Shown: positions 1 through 7,853, counted from the stretch's first letter. The stretch: DNA of 15,276 bases from Firmicutes bacterium UBA1065 (GCA_002316225.1 DCDC01000102.1:1-15276), one strand, 5' to 3'. Notes: generated by a model not told the origin, from the sequence alone. Numbers and translations: made by a program.

Positions 1-393
1 GTCCTTGAATCCGTAGGAAGGCTTGCAGGATACATCCCCTATACCTGCTACAGCGCATTGGAAAGCTATATTGAAAAAAATCCTGAAATAATCCAGGGAT
101 TTTGCGATGCTCTATATGAAGCAATGGTCTGGGTAGCAGAACATAGCGCCATGGAAGTAGCTGAGGTAATACATCCTCAGTTCGCTGACTCGGAAGTTGA
201 ATTCTTAGCTGAAATAGTTCAAACCTACAGGGATTTAGACGCCTGGAATCCTGACCTTGTGCTTGGCGAGGATGGTTACAACAGACTTATCGATATCATG
301 AAGCTGGCAGGCGAAATAGAAGAAGGTGCCCCCTATTCGGAGATACAGACACCTGAATTCGCAATTAAGGCAAAAGAAAACTACAAAAAATAA
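1..393 (+). CDS. ABC transporter substrate-binding protein, NitT/TauT (SsuA/THI5-like) type, 3' part only
   Basis: The reading frame is open from the first base of the window and stops with TAA at 391-393, so 130 C-terminal residues are visible and the start lies upstream. The segment GRLAGYIPYTCYSALE, followed by a helical stretch with EKNPEIIQGFCDAL and a C-terminal run around VLGEDGYNRLIDIMKLAGEI, resembles the last lobe of periplasmic-binding-protein-like II proteins of the NitT/TauT group. These bind small anions, sulfonates or pyrimidine-type ligands for import. The likely partners (ATPase, permease) would be upstream and outside the window, since a strong terminator follows directly. 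The ligand cannot be told from this fragment. The internal TTG at 58 is not a credible start because the homologous sequence continues upstream of it. Confidence 0.75.
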   Translation, partial: VLESVGRLAGYIPYTCYSALESYIEKNPEIIQGFCDALYEAMVWVAEHSAMEVAEVIHPQFADSEVEFLAEIVQTYRDLDAWNPDLVLGEDGYNRLIDIMKLAGEIEEGAPYSEIQTPEFAIKAKENYKK

Positions 394-400
394 GCATATG

Positions 401-434
401 AAATCCGGGGAACTTAAATCCCCGGATTTTTATT
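401..434 (+). terminator. Rho-independent terminator of the substrate-binding protein gene
   Basis: A perfect 10-bp stem (AAATCCGGGG at 401-410 with CCCCGGATTT at 420-429), a 9-nt loop and a short T-rich tail begin 7 bases after the stop codon. It marks the end of the upstream transport operon. Confidence 0.9.
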
Positions 435-448
435 AATGCTCATATTAG

Positions 449-490
449 TGTCATCTTGAGTGAAGCGAAGGATCTCATGAGATTCTTCAC
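449..490. repeat. Dispersed REP-like repeat unit, copy 1
   Basis: The unit begins TGTCATCTTGAG and ends in an imperfect palindrome at 467-488, centred on ATCTCATGAGAT. The 22-bp palindrome is the exact reverse complement of bases 9395-9416. Heads of the form TGTCATCCTGAGCGAAG recur at 543, 9328 and, reversed, 2581-2626. Such intergenic repeats are common in Clostridia and other phyla; the hairpin could fold in RNA or DNA. No associated transposase is visible. Confidence 0.75.
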
Positions 491-542
491 TGCATTCAGA
501 ATTATCACGTGTTAATCACACCACGATAAACGAATACAATAA

Positions 543-567
543 GTCATCCTGAGCGAAGCATCTTAGG
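543..567. repeat. Dispersed REP-like repeat unit, copy 2 (short)
   Basis: GTCATCCTGAGCGAAGCATC at 543-562 matches the head of the repeat family but lacks the full palindromic core. It lies just downstream of the 3' end of the gerM-like gene, which reads leftward. Bases 522-545 before it loosely resemble part of the 60-bp element seen at 9426-9485 (shared ACGATAA and ACAATAA words), which I consider uncertain. Confidence 0.55.
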
Positions 568-581
568 TGTGTCCCCATACC

Positions 582-1640
582 TTAATACTCATTAAACACC
601 GGTCTTGCGTCAGTATCCTCAAAGAACAGGCCTGCTGCTTCAAAAGTCAATCCTTCGATGTTGAATTCAACATCACCTATGCCGTATTGTTCCAGGCACA
701 AAACCACTATTGAGCTCATATCCCTGAAATCCTGCTCCGACAGCTTAACTGCTTCTACCCCTAAGTTGATTACGGCCTTGTCTCCCACGACCTTAACATC
801 TCTTAGATTTATGCCTATTGGAATATTGTTGCTCAGGGTTGTATCAGCCGGAGGTCCTTCAAATAATTTCTCAACTACAAATTGTACCGGATTGCCAACC
901 TTTGTGGCTGAAAATGTCAAGGGAACATAGTGGCCCATGACTTCGGTATCCGGTGCCTTGAAATATACCGTATAATTAACCCCGTCTTCGGAACCGTACA
1001 AATTTATATTTTCTCTTTCAAATCCCTTGTTTATGGCATAGCCGTTAGGAAGAGAACTAAGTGCCTGGCCCTCCACCAGTAATTCAACCCTGTCGATTGT
1101 GGGGAATTCTGTAAGGGCATATGTAATGGCGGAAATCATGTTTTCCTCCTGTTCAAGAGAGGAAGTATTTAATATGTTTTTGCTGAAATCCACCCTGCAT
1201 AAGCCGTCCTTTATGGACATGCCTCTTATTTCGGTACCTTCTGGAATTACCCCGTGAAGACCGGATTGGGCAATTCTTTTTTCAGTTTCGCTCCCTGCAA
1301 TCATGCTTCTAAGTGTTGCCTTTGCAATTCCTTCTTCCCAGGGTATCTTTGTGTTGACCGGAACCACGAAGCCGTATTCATCTTCAAAATAGGCCATTAT
1401 GTTTGTCATTTTAACTTCTTCCTGAGGTTCTGCTGCTGTTTCTATAACTTCTTCATATGCTTCTTCTCCGACTGCGTCTTCCACTATTTCAAATTCCGAA
1501 AGCTCGGCCAAATCGGATACATCCGGATTAGCTTTTTCCTTAAGCCCCACCATCATATCTAAGGTACCGCATGCCGTTAAGCATACTGCTATTAAAACAA
1601 TCAATATCAAAAAAACCTTTTTTTGATGAGCCAATTTCAT
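582..1640 (-). CDS. gerM: GerM-like lipoprotein with two GerMN domains
   Basis: The protein starts with a short basic stretch, a hydrophobic segment and the lipobox LTAC, so it should be exported and lipid-anchored on the outer face of the membrane. Two GerMN-type repeats follow, roughly residues 80-215 and 220-345, separated from the lipid-modified Cys by an acidic linker. Bacillus subtilis GerM has the same layout and similar length and is needed for normal sporulation and germination, probably through an effect on cortex or cell-wall peptidoglycan. The frame extends to an ATG at 1655, but that ATG has no ribosome binding site. GAGGAGGG at 1642-1649 sits just before the ATG at 1640 (only 2 nt spacing) and 8 nt before a TTG at 1634, so either of these is the real start. 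It follows pgeF on the same strand by about 95 bp and may be co-transcribed or use its own TATAAT at 1665-1670. Confidence 0.8.
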   Translation of the reverse strand: MKLAHQKKVFLILIVLIAVCLTACGTLDMMVGLKEKANPDVSDLAELSEFEIVEDAVGEEAYEEVIETAAEPQEEVKMTNIMAYFEDEYGFVVPVNTKIPWEEGIAKATLRSMIAGSETEKRIAQSGLHGVIPEGTEIRGMSIKDGLCRVDFSKNILNTSSLEQEENMISAITYALTEFPTIDRVELLVEGQALSSLPNGYAINKGFERENINLYGSEDGVNYTVYFKAPDTEVMGHYVPLTFSATKVGNPVQFVVEKLFEGPPADTTLSNNIPIGINLRDVKVVGDKAVINLGVEAVKLSEQDFRDMSSIVVLCLEQYGIGDVEFNIEGLTFEAAGLFFEDTDARPVFNEY

Positions 1641-1736
1641 ACCCTCCTCATGCATTTATATATAATTATATTAAGCATGTACCGAGGATATGACTTTTAT
1701 GATTAATAAAATATGGAGCCTTGTGGGGTTCCTTCC

Positions 1737-2537
1737 TTATTTCATCATTATTATTCCGGCCATTAGGCCCCTTATACCTTTTTGTCCCCTGTGAGAAAAG
1801 AATAAGTCATTGCGGCATTTTGTGCAAAGCCCTGCAAGTTCAATATTATTTTCATCCATTCCTGCTTTTGTCATGTTGTACTTATTGATTTCCCACAAAT
1901 CAAAATGGTACTTGTTTCCCCTTGTAACCATGAAATCCTTATATCTTATGTCTGTTGCAATAAACATGTCGGCGACATCCTTATCCACTTCGAAACAATC
2001 CTGGCATAAGGAAGGGCTGATGGCTGCCTTTAAGTGGGAAGGATTACTACCCATTTCAGTCAATGCCCTGACCATCTTCCCTGCAATATCGGTCATCGTC
2101 CCCCTCCATCCAGCATGGCTCAGGCCTATTAACTTTTTCACCGGGTCGTAGAAAAACACTGCGTTGCAGTCCGCATGAAAGGACATCAGGGCAACATTTT
2201 TCTTATCCGTATAAATACCGTCTATGTCGGTATACTTAGGGTCCTTCATGGCCCTCCCCTTATAGGTCTCATCCACATATTTAATATTGTTGGTATGGGT
2301 TTGGTCTGTTTCTACAACGTCCTCAATGCTGATGCCCAACTTATCAAAGACTATCAAGTTGTTTCTTCTTATGTTTTCTTCATCATCCCCCGTACCGAAT
2401 CCTATGTTGAGGGATTCATATGGGCCCTTGCTGACCCCTCCCTTTCTTGTGGTAAAGCAGTGCAATAGATCATGGTATTCATCAAAAATAGGAAAGGTAA
2501 CATACACAAAATCTTCTATCCGGTTTAATTTATACAT
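1737..2537 (-). CDS. pgeF: Laccase-domain protein of the PgeF/YlmD/YfiH family
   Basis: This 266-residue protein has the family hallmarks in order: FTTRKGGVS near residue 28, a DQTH motif (His81), HADC (Cys124) and HAGWRGT (His141), then SPSLCQDCFEV and CTKCRNDLFFSHRG. His81, Cys124 and His141 match the metal-binding triad of the family. Family members have been reported as copper-dependent polyphenol oxidases, as enzymes acting on purine nucleosides, and in E. coli as a peptidoglycan-editing factor that removes wrongly built UDP-MurNAc-Ser precursors. Which role applies here cannot be told from sequence. In many Firmicutes the gene lies near division or cell-wall genes; here the next gene on the strand is gerM-like. 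The start ATG at 2537 follows GAAAGGAATC at 2541-2550. A TTGACT hexamer at 2579-2584 on the minus strand, partly inside repeat 2581-2626, could serve as a -35 element, but the spacing to a TATATA is long. Confidence 0.88.
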   Translation of the reverse strand: MYKLNRIEDFVYVTFPIFDEYHDLLHCFTTRKGGVSKGPYESLNIGFGTGDDEENIRRNNLIVFDKLGISIEDVVETDQTHTNNIKYVDETYKGRAMKDPKYTDIDGIYTDKKNVALMSFHADCNAVFFYDPVKKLIGLSHAGWRGTMTDIAGKMVRALTEMGSNPSHLKAAISPSLCQDCFEVDKDVADMFIATDIRYKDFMVTRGNKYHFDLWEINKYNMTKAGMDENNIELAGLCTKCRNDLFFSHRGQKGIRGLMAGIIMMK

Positions 2538-2580
2538 AATGATTCCTTTCTATATATAGTGTTGTTATCCTTAATTTCAG

Positions 2581-2626
2581 TCAAGGACCTCATGGGATCC
2601 TTCGGGCTAAAGCCCTCAGGATGACA
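2581..2626. repeat. Dispersed REP-like repeat unit, copy 3 (reverse orientation)
   Basis: On the minus strand this reads TGTCATCCTGAGGGCTTTAG and then a GAAGGATCCCATGAGGTCC core. AAGGACCTCATGGGATCCTT at 2583-2602 is an imperfect palindrome. It also contains GGGCTTTAGCCC, a second small palindrome. It directly abuts the 60-bp element at 2628-2687 in the space between pgeF and the MocR gene. Confidence 0.75.
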
Positions 2627-2627
2627 T

Positions 2628-2687
2628 CGGTTTACATAAAATAATTTATGTTAACTAAAAGTCAGTTATTGTCGAGATATCGTTTAA
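2628..2687 (-). repeat. 60-bp inverted repeat element, left copy
   Basis: Read on the minus strand, these 60 bases match 9426-9485 on the plus strand at 57 of 60 positions with no gaps. Similarity extends a little further past the TTAAACGATA end (GACATT word) with a 6-base gap. The CCG end contains a near-perfect 10-bp stem, TTTACATAAA/TTTATGTTAA, around a short loop. No coding potential is seen. It may be an IS or MITE remnant; no target-site duplication was recognised. Confidence 0.85.
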
Positions 2688-2792
2688 GATGTAAATGTCC
2701 CACCAAGCCAATTATACCATAATTTATTATATCATTTAAATTTAATGTATGCTAAAATAAAATCAAAGATTATCCTTAAAAAAGGAGTTAAT

Positions 2793-4157
2793 ATGATCAT
2801 TTCGCCTGTTTTTGATAAGGAAAGCGACAAGCCCCTCTATATGCAGTTATATGAATACATAAAGAACGAAATAACCTCGGGGCTCTTAAAGCCTGATTCA
2901 AAGCTGCCTTCCATCAGGGAGGCTTCCTCCACCTTGAAGTTGAGCAAGACAACGGTAGAAAATGCTTACAGCCAGCTTGTGGCGGAAGGTTACATAGAAA
3001 ATTATCCCAAAAGAGGCTACTTTGTTTGCGATTTAAGCGAATATAACTTTGATGGGGGAACGGTTAAGAATACTGTGGAATACCACAATGAAATAACCTA
3101 TCTGAATGATGGGGTGGACAGGGAGAGTTTTGATGCTTCAACCTGGAAGAGGATTTATAACAAGGTTATATCAGACAGGAACACAAGTATTAACACCTCC
3201 TGCTCGGCTCAAGGGGAGGAATTTTTAAGGGAGGAAATAGCAAACTTCGTAAATACCATGAGGGGGGGCAACACTACGTCCCAGCAGGTAATCGTGGGAG
3301 CCGGAATCCAGTATTTATTGGGAATCCTGATAGGAATCATCAAGGATGACTATAACACGGTTGCCTTCGAAAAACCGGGTTACAAGAAGGCAGAATTTGT
3401 TTTTGAAGATTACATGTTCAATATAAGGCATATAGAAATTGCCGATAGCGATTTTCCCATAGGCCAGCTCAGGAAAAGCGATGCCAAGGTGATATATATC
3501 AGTCCTTCTCACCAATACCCCCTCGGCACCATCATGCCCGTAAACAAGCGAATGGAACTTCTGGATTGGGCTTACAAAAAAAACGGCATTATAATCGAGG
3601 ATGACTATGATTCCATGATAAGGTACGGGGGCATGCCCATACCCAGCCTGCAAGGCCTGGACAAAAATGATTGCGTCGTGTACCTGGGCTCCTTTTCAAA
3701 GATGCTTCTTCCTTCCCTAAGAATAAGCTACATGATAATACCAAAAAAACTTCTGCCCAAATACAATGAAATAAAAGACCGCTACACCCAGTCGACTTCT
3801 AAAATTGACCAACTGGTGCTGGCTAATTTCATGAAGGATGGGCATATGGTTAAGCATCTTCGCAAAATAAAGCGTATATACAAAAAGAAGAATTCTTCTT
3901 TAACAGCTGATTTAAAAAGTTTGTTCAAGGATAAAATAGAAATTATCAGCTCCGATTCCGGCCTGCATATAGTATGTGAAGCCAGGACTCACAAGGATAA
4001 GGACCATATAATAAAAGATGCGCAAAACTCGCGCATCCTTATAAACATAATCAGCAAGGACAGTAACAGGGTCATGTTTTCCCTTAATTACAGCGGGATA
4101 GACTTAAAAGACATACAGGAATTCACAGTTCTTTTAGGGAAGGTCTTGTTTGAGTAA
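2793..4157 (+). CDS. MocR/PdxR-type GntR-family regulator with aminotransferase-like domain
   Basis: The 454-residue protein has an N-terminal winged-helix GntR domain (about residues 12-78, with LPSIREASSTLKLSKTTVEN) joined to a class I/II aminotransferase fold. PLP-site features are visible: SPSHQYPLGTIMP, the EDDYDS motif (residues 269-274) and the Schiff-base lysine in GSFSKMLLPSLRISYM (Lys303). MocR-type proteins use PLP to sense or process an amine ligand and usually control a gene beside them. No PLP-synthesis or GABA genes are present here, so the target is unknown; the divergent pgeF is the nearest candidate, and autoregulation is possible. The start is set at the ATG at 2793 because GGAG at 2784-2787 precedes it by 5 nt; an upstream in-frame ATG at 2745 has no ribosome binding site. 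The last 35 bp overlap the 3' end of the opposing ATPase gene. Confidence 0.9.
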   Translation: MIISPVFDKESDKPLYMQLYEYIKNEITSGLLKPDSKLPSIREASSTLKLSKTTVENAYSQLVAEGYIENYPKRGYFVCDLSEYNFDGGTVKNTVEYHNEITYLNDGVDRESFDASTWKRIYNKVISDRNTSINTSCSAQGEEFLREEIANFVNTMRGGNTTSQQVIVGAGIQYLLGILIGIIKDDYNTVAFEKPGYKKAEFVFEDYMFNIRHIEIADSDFPIGQLRKSDAKVIYISPSHQYPLGTIMPVNKRMELLDWAYKKNGIIIEDDYDSMIRYGGMPIPSLQGLDKNDCVVYLGSFSKMLLPSLRISYMIIPKKLLPKYNEIKDRYTQSTSKIDQLVLANFMKDGHMVKHLRKIKRIYKKKNSSLTADLKSLFKDKIEIISSDSGLHIVCEARTHKDKDHIIKDAQNSRILINIISKDSNRVMFSLNYSGIDLKDIQEFTVLLGKVLFE

Positions 4158-6846
4158 CCTTGTTCTTGAACAAATCCTTATATAGTTCTCCCACTAAGAG
4201 GGGTATGAAGGAAAATGCAATTACCAGCTGCCAGTCCCGAAGATTGAGGGGGACTACATCAAAAACTTCATTCAAGGCAGGTATATATAAAACTGCTAAG
4301 GTGAGGAATAAGGACGCTAAAACCGCCTGGACCATCCTCATGTTGGTAAAAAAGCCTATCCTGAACAAGGTATAATCCTGGGACCTTGAAGAAAAGGCCC
4401 TTAAAAGCTCAGACAAAATCAAGGTGGTAAAAACTACTGCCCGGCCATGAATCAAGCCGCTCCCGGAACCATACATTTTCAGAGCCCAATAATAGGATAA
4501 AAGTGAAGAAAAAGATATGGCAATTGCCTGCATCAGAATTCCCCCAAGCATCTCTTTGTCGAGGATGGCTTCTTTTGTGCTTCTGGGAGGCTGTTTCATG
4601 ATGCCCGGCTCTGCATTTTCAACTCCTAATGCCAGGGCAGGAAAACTGTCCGTAACAAGGTTCAGCCACAAAAGCTGTATGGGAAGGAGGGGAACCTCCC
4701 AGCCCAGCATGATGCTTATAAATACAAGCAAAATCTCTCCTATGTTGCAGCTCAATAAAAAGAAAACAAATTTCTTAATATTGGAGAATATTATTCTTCC
4801 TTCTTCAACGGCATTAACGATGGTTGCAAAGTTGTCATCAGTAAGTATGACTTCGGCTGTATTTTTAGCCACATCGGTACCCGTGATGCCCATTGCAACC
4901 CCTATGTCCGCCTTTTTCAGAGCAAGGGCATCATTGACCCCGTCCCCGGTCATGGCTGTAATATGACCATTTTCCTTTAAAGCCGTAACTATTCTAACCT
5001 TATGGTCCGGGGATACCCTGGCATAAACCTTGGTTTTCTTAACAAGTTCTCTTAACTCTTCATCAGAATAATTATTGAGGTCTTCTCCCATCACAGCCTG
5101 ATCTTCCCTGTCGGCAAGTCCTAGTTCTTTTGCTATGGCATAAGCAGTTTCCTTGTAATCACCCGTTATCATAACCGTTTCAATACCGGCTTGCCTGCAC
5201 TGGGCTATGGATTCTTTTACTTCAGGCCTTGGAGGGTCAATCATTCCCACTAGTCCCACAAATACCATGTCATTTTCCACCTGGTCGAAGGTGGGATGCT
5301 GGGGGAGTCTGTCCCATACCTTGTAGGCAGCAGCCAAAACTCTAAGGGCTGAACGGGCAAAATCTGTATTGACCGACAAAACCTTGCCCTTTAAATCTTG
5401 GGTAAAATCAATTATTTTACCATTAAGGGCTATTTTGCTGCACTTGTTTATTACTATATCAGGTGCCCCCTTCGTGAATGAAACAACCTTCCCTTCAATA
5501 TAATCCGAATGAAAGGTCGTCATCATCTTCCTTGCGGAATCGAAGGGAAGTTCGGCAATTCTGGGATATATCATGTTCAGGTGGTCGGAAGTCTGGCCTA
5601 ATTTACCGGCAAAGGTCAGGATTGCCCCTTCCGTAGGGTCCCCGATAATCTTATATGTACCGGAAGAATTATCAAGGCGCGCATCATTTGCCAGGGTGCC
5701 TATGGAAACTAAATTTCTTAAATCAGGAAGAGAGTTTATGGTTATACTCCTTCCATTAAGAATAACATTTCCTTTAGGCTCATATCCCGTACCTTCAACA
5801 TCCAAAATTCTGTCATCCACATAGGCTTTTACCACCGTCATTTCATTTTGAGTCAGGGTCCCTGTCTTGTCTGAGCAAATAACCGTTGTTGCTCCCAAGG
5901 TTTCAACTGCCAAAAGCTTTTTAACGATGGCATTTTTTTCTGCCATCCTGTTCATACCTATAGCTAAAACAATTGTGACGATAGCAGGCAGCCCCTCGGG
6001 TATTGCAGCAACAGCAAGGCTTATGGAGGTTAAAAGCATGTTCAGGGCCTGTCTTTTTTGGTACATGCCCACCATAAACACTATAATGCAGATGGCTATA
6101 ATCAGGGTTCCCAAAACCTTCCCCAACTGGTTTAATTTTATTTGCAGGGGGGTTTCTTCTTCGCCATATGTTTGTATTTTTACCGCGATGCTACCGATTT
6201 CGGTATTGTGGCCCGTTGCGGTAACAACTCCCTTGCCCCTGCCGTAGGTCACTATAGTGCTTGAAAAACACATGTTATGCCTGTCCCCTATTCCGACAGG
6301 ACCGGCTATTTTGACTTTAGCATCCTTTTCAACGGGAACAGATTCACCGGTTAAGGATGCTTCTTCAATCTTTAAATTTGAGCTTTCAAAAAGTCTTATA
6401 TCGGCAGGAACAATATCTCCTGCCTCCAGAACCACAACGTCTCCGGGAACAAGGTCCGATGCAGGAATTACTTTCATGTTCCCTTCCCTTACAACCCTGG
6501 CATTGGGCGCGCTCAGCTTTTGCAGGGCTTCTACCGCCCTTTCGGCCTTTCCTTCCTGATAGATGCCCAAGGCGGCATTAATAACAACTATGGCCAAAAT
6601 TATCATTGCGTCTTCCTTCTCCCCTACAAATGCCGATACCCCGGCCGCCATAAGCAGGATAATTATTAAAAAGTCCGCAAATTGGGCCGCAAACTTGGAA
6701 AGGATGCTCTTTTTAGCCGGGGCTTCCAGTTCATTTTTGCCGTACTTTTCGATTCGCTTCTCAGCTTCCTTTTCGCTGAGACCTGTACTGAAATTTGTGT
6801 TAAGTTCCTTTAAAATTTCGTTTTTGCCTTTGTTATACCAATCCAA
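4123..6846 (-). CDS. Calcium-transporting P-type ATPase (type IIA, SERCA/YloB-like)
   Basis: About 907 residues with the full P-type plan: cation-ATPase N-terminal domain (GLSEKEAEKRIEKYGKNEL), actuator TGES (166-169), M4 PEGLP (283-287), phosphorylation motif DKTGTLT (Asp326), nucleotide-domain KGAPD (459-463), hinge TGDGVND (633-639) and a C-terminal transport domain. Residues matching SERCA Ca2+ ligands are present: Glu284 in M4, Asn701 and Glu704 in M5, and Asn729, Thr732 and Asp733 in M6. It should therefore pump Ca2+ out of the cytoplasm at the cost of ATP; ion choice is inferred. The frame extends to a TTG at 6927 with no ribosome binding site. I set the start at TTG 6844-6846 because GGGAGGAG at 6853-6860 lies 6 nt before it and the protein then begins (M)DWYNKGKNEILKEL, as family members do. 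Transcription is divergent from the EFR1-like gene. Confidence 0.93.
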   Translation of the reverse strand: MDWYNKGKNEILKELNTNFSTGLSEKEAEKRIEKYGKNELEAPAKKSILSKFAAQFADFLIIILLMAAGVSAFVGEKEDAMIILAIVVINAALGIYQEGKAERAVEALQKLSAPNARVVREGNMKVIPASDLVPGDVVVLEAGDIVPADIRLFESSNLKIEEASLTGESVPVEKDAKVKIAGPVGIGDRHNMCFSSTIVTYGRGKGVVTATGHNTEIGSIAVKIQTYGEEETPLQIKLNQLGKVLGTLIIAICIIVFMVGMYQKRQALNMLLTSISLAVAAIPEGLPAIVTIVLAIGMNRMAEKNAIVKKLLAVETLGATTVICSDKTGTLTQNEMTVVKAYVDDRILDVEGTGYEPKGNVILNGRSITINSLPDLRNLVSIGTLANDARLDNSSGTYKIIGDPTEGAILTFAGKLGQTSDHLNMIYPRIAELPFDSARKMMTTFHSDYIEGKVVSFTKGAPDIVINKCSKIALNGKIIDFTQDLKGKVLSVNTDFARSALRVLAAAYKVWDRLPQHPTFDQVENDMVFVGLVGMIDPPRPEVKESIAQCRQAGIETVMITGDYKETAYAIAKELGLADREDQAVMGEDLNNYSDEELRELVKKTKVYARVSPDHKVRIVTALKENGHITAMTGDGVNDALALKKADIGVAMGITGTDVAKNTAEVILTDDNFATIVNAVEEGRIIFSNIKKFVFFLLSCNIGEILLVFISIMLGWEVPLLPIQLLWLNLVTDSFPALALGVENAEPGIMKQPPRSTKEAILDKEMLGGILMQAIAISFSSLLSYYWALKMYGSGSGLIHGRAVVFTTLILSELLRAFSSRSQDYTLFRIGFFTNMRMVQAVLASLFLTLAVLYIPALNEVFDVVPLNLRDWQLVIAFSFIPLLVGELYKDLFKNKVTQTRPSLKEL

Positions 6847-6852
6847 ATTATT

Positions 6853-6860
6853 CTCCTCCC
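6853..6860 (-). promoter_or_regulatory. Ribosome binding site that decides the ATPase start
   Basis: GGGAGGAG on the minus strand, 6 nt before TTG 6846-6844. No comparable site precedes the upstream TTG at 6927. Confidence 0.75.
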
Positions 6861-6959
6861 TAAGTAAAGTATTAACATTGGTATAATATATTGGCAGATT
6901 TATTTTTTTATTCCTGTTTTTGGACAAACATCATTATTGCTTTGAGGAGAATCTAAATA

Positions 6960-6999
6960 ACACTTTATTTGAAATATAGTGCTTTTTATGTTAAAGTGT
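6960..6999 (+). promoter_or_regulatory. Probable promoter of the EFR1-like gene with an inverted repeat
   Basis: TTGAAA at 6969-6974 and TAAAGT at 6992-6997 are 17 bp apart, a fair sigma-A pair. The perfect 8-bp inverted repeat ACACTTTA (6960-6967) and TAAAGTGT (6992-6999) brackets the pair, one arm just before the -35 and the other over the -10. It could be an operator. Chance A/T-rich matching remains possible. Confidence 0.4.
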
Positions 7000-7007
7000 A
7001 ATTAATC

Positions 7008-7015
7008 AAAGGAGG
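7008..7015 (+). promoter_or_regulatory. Strong ribosome binding site before an ATT start codon
   Basis: AAAGGAGG ends 7 nt before ATT at 7023-7025. This is the best ribosome binding site near the gene. No ATG, GTG or TTG is in frame between the upstream stop (6999-7001) and GTG 7080. Confidence 0.8.
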
Positions 7016-7022
7016 TTTTACT

Positions 7023-7835
7023 ATTAAGTATAAAATTAATGCTGTATATTTCAGTGCAACAGGTACAACTAAAAAAGCAGTGGAAAAACTTGCATATGAA
7101 TTAGCAAAACACTTCAATGAAAAAACAATTAACTACATAGATTTTACTTTGCCTTCCGGAAGAAAAGAAGCCTTGCATTTTTCCGATAATGATATAGTGA
7201 TACTGGCTGTTCCTGTATACGCAGGCAGGGTACCAAATGTTTTGTTGAAATTCCTGAATAGTATGAAGGCTGACGGGGCAAAGGCCGTCGCCCTTGTCCT
7301 TTACGGCAACAGGGATTACGACGATGCCCTTTTAGAATTAACAGACATATTGAGGATTAATGGTTTTAAGACTATTGCAGCAGGAGCCTTTATAGGAGAG
7401 CATTCCTTTTCAAAACTTTTAGCCAAGGGCAGGCCCGATGAAAGGGATTTAGAAAAGTTAAGTGTATTTGCTAAGCAAATATATGATAAGCTGTCTTCAG
7501 GAAAGGAAAACGAGCCTCTTGTAGCCGGCACCAAGGAATACAGGGACTATTACAAACCGAAAGACAAAAACGGAAATCCTGTTGATATAAGGAAAGTAAC
7601 ACCTAAAACAAACCTTGACTGTATTAATTGCAAGCTTTGTGTATCCCTTTGTCCCATGGGCTCAATTGACAGCAATGATGTTTCAATACTCAACAATATT
7701 TGCATAAAATGCGGTGCATGCATCAAAGCCTGCCCCGTAAATGCAAAATATTATGATGATGAGAACTATTTGCATCATAAATATGAACTGGAAACTATTT
7801 TTGCCGAAAGAAAAGAACCGGTAGTGTTTTTATAG
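7023..7835 (+). CDS. EFR1-like flavodoxin / 2[4Fe-4S] ferredoxin fusion, ATT start
   Basis: With the ATT start the protein has 270 residues. Residues 1-160 form a flavodoxin-like domain that opens with KYKINAVYFSATGTTKKAV, whose SATGTTK loop is the usual FMN-phosphate site; VPVYAGRVP and GNRDYDDALLEL follow. The C-terminal part has two complete CxxCxxCxxxCP motifs: Cys200/203/206/210 and Cys227/230/233/237. Such proteins are thought to carry electrons in anaerobes between FMN and two [4Fe-4S] clusters; the partners are unknown. The first conventional start in frame is GTG 7080, but starting there would delete the FMN loop and leave AAAGGAGG 64 bp upstream unused. So ATT initiation, or an ATG lost by mutation or sequencing error, is the better reading. 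The gene converges on the FAD oxidoreductase gene across a shared hairpin. Confidence 0.85.
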   Translation: MKYKINAVYFSATGTTKKAVEKLAYELAKHFNEKTINYIDFTLPSGRKEALHFSDNDIVILAVPVYAGRVPNVLLKFLNSMKADGAKAVALVLYGNRDYDDALLELTDILRINGFKTIAAGAFIGEHSFSKLLAKGRPDERDLEKLSVFAKQIYDKLSSGKENEPLVAGTKEYRDYYKPKDKNGNPVDIRKVTPKTNLDCINCKLCVSLCPMGSIDSNDVSILNNICIKCGACIKACPVNAKYYDDENYLHHKYELETIFAERKEPVVFL

Positions 7836-7851
7836 TAAAACACTACCGGTT
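7816..7851. terminator. Perfect hairpin shared by two convergent genes
   Basis: AACCGGTAGTGTTTT (7816-7830) pairs without mismatch with AAAACACTACCGGTT (7837-7851) around a 6-nt loop. The EFR1 stop codon TAG (7833-7835) lies in the loop, so the left arm is coding sequence. On the minus strand the stem is followed by the T-rich CTTTTCTTT, a better terminator tail than on the plus strand, where GCTTATT follows. The opposing gene stops 3 bases to the right. Confidence 0.8.
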
Positions 7852-7853
7852 GC

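Noticed and set aside
449..567. Closely spaced repeats as a CRISPR array
   Set aside because: Only two imperfect units with unequal length and no regular spacers; no cas genes in the window.
1651..1655. ATG at 1655 as the gerM start
   Set aside because: No ribosome binding site precedes it; the GAGGAGGG lies inside that extension and serves the later start.
4517..4966. Long open frames antisense to the Ca2+ ATPase gene (also 5867-6247 and 6257-6559)
   Set aside because: They are mirror frames of a strongly conserved coding region, lack ribosome binding sites and resemble no protein family.
7080..7835. GTG at 7080 as the start of the EFR1-like protein
   Set aside because: It would remove the FMN-binding loop encoded just upstream and leaves the strong AAAGGAGG site unused.
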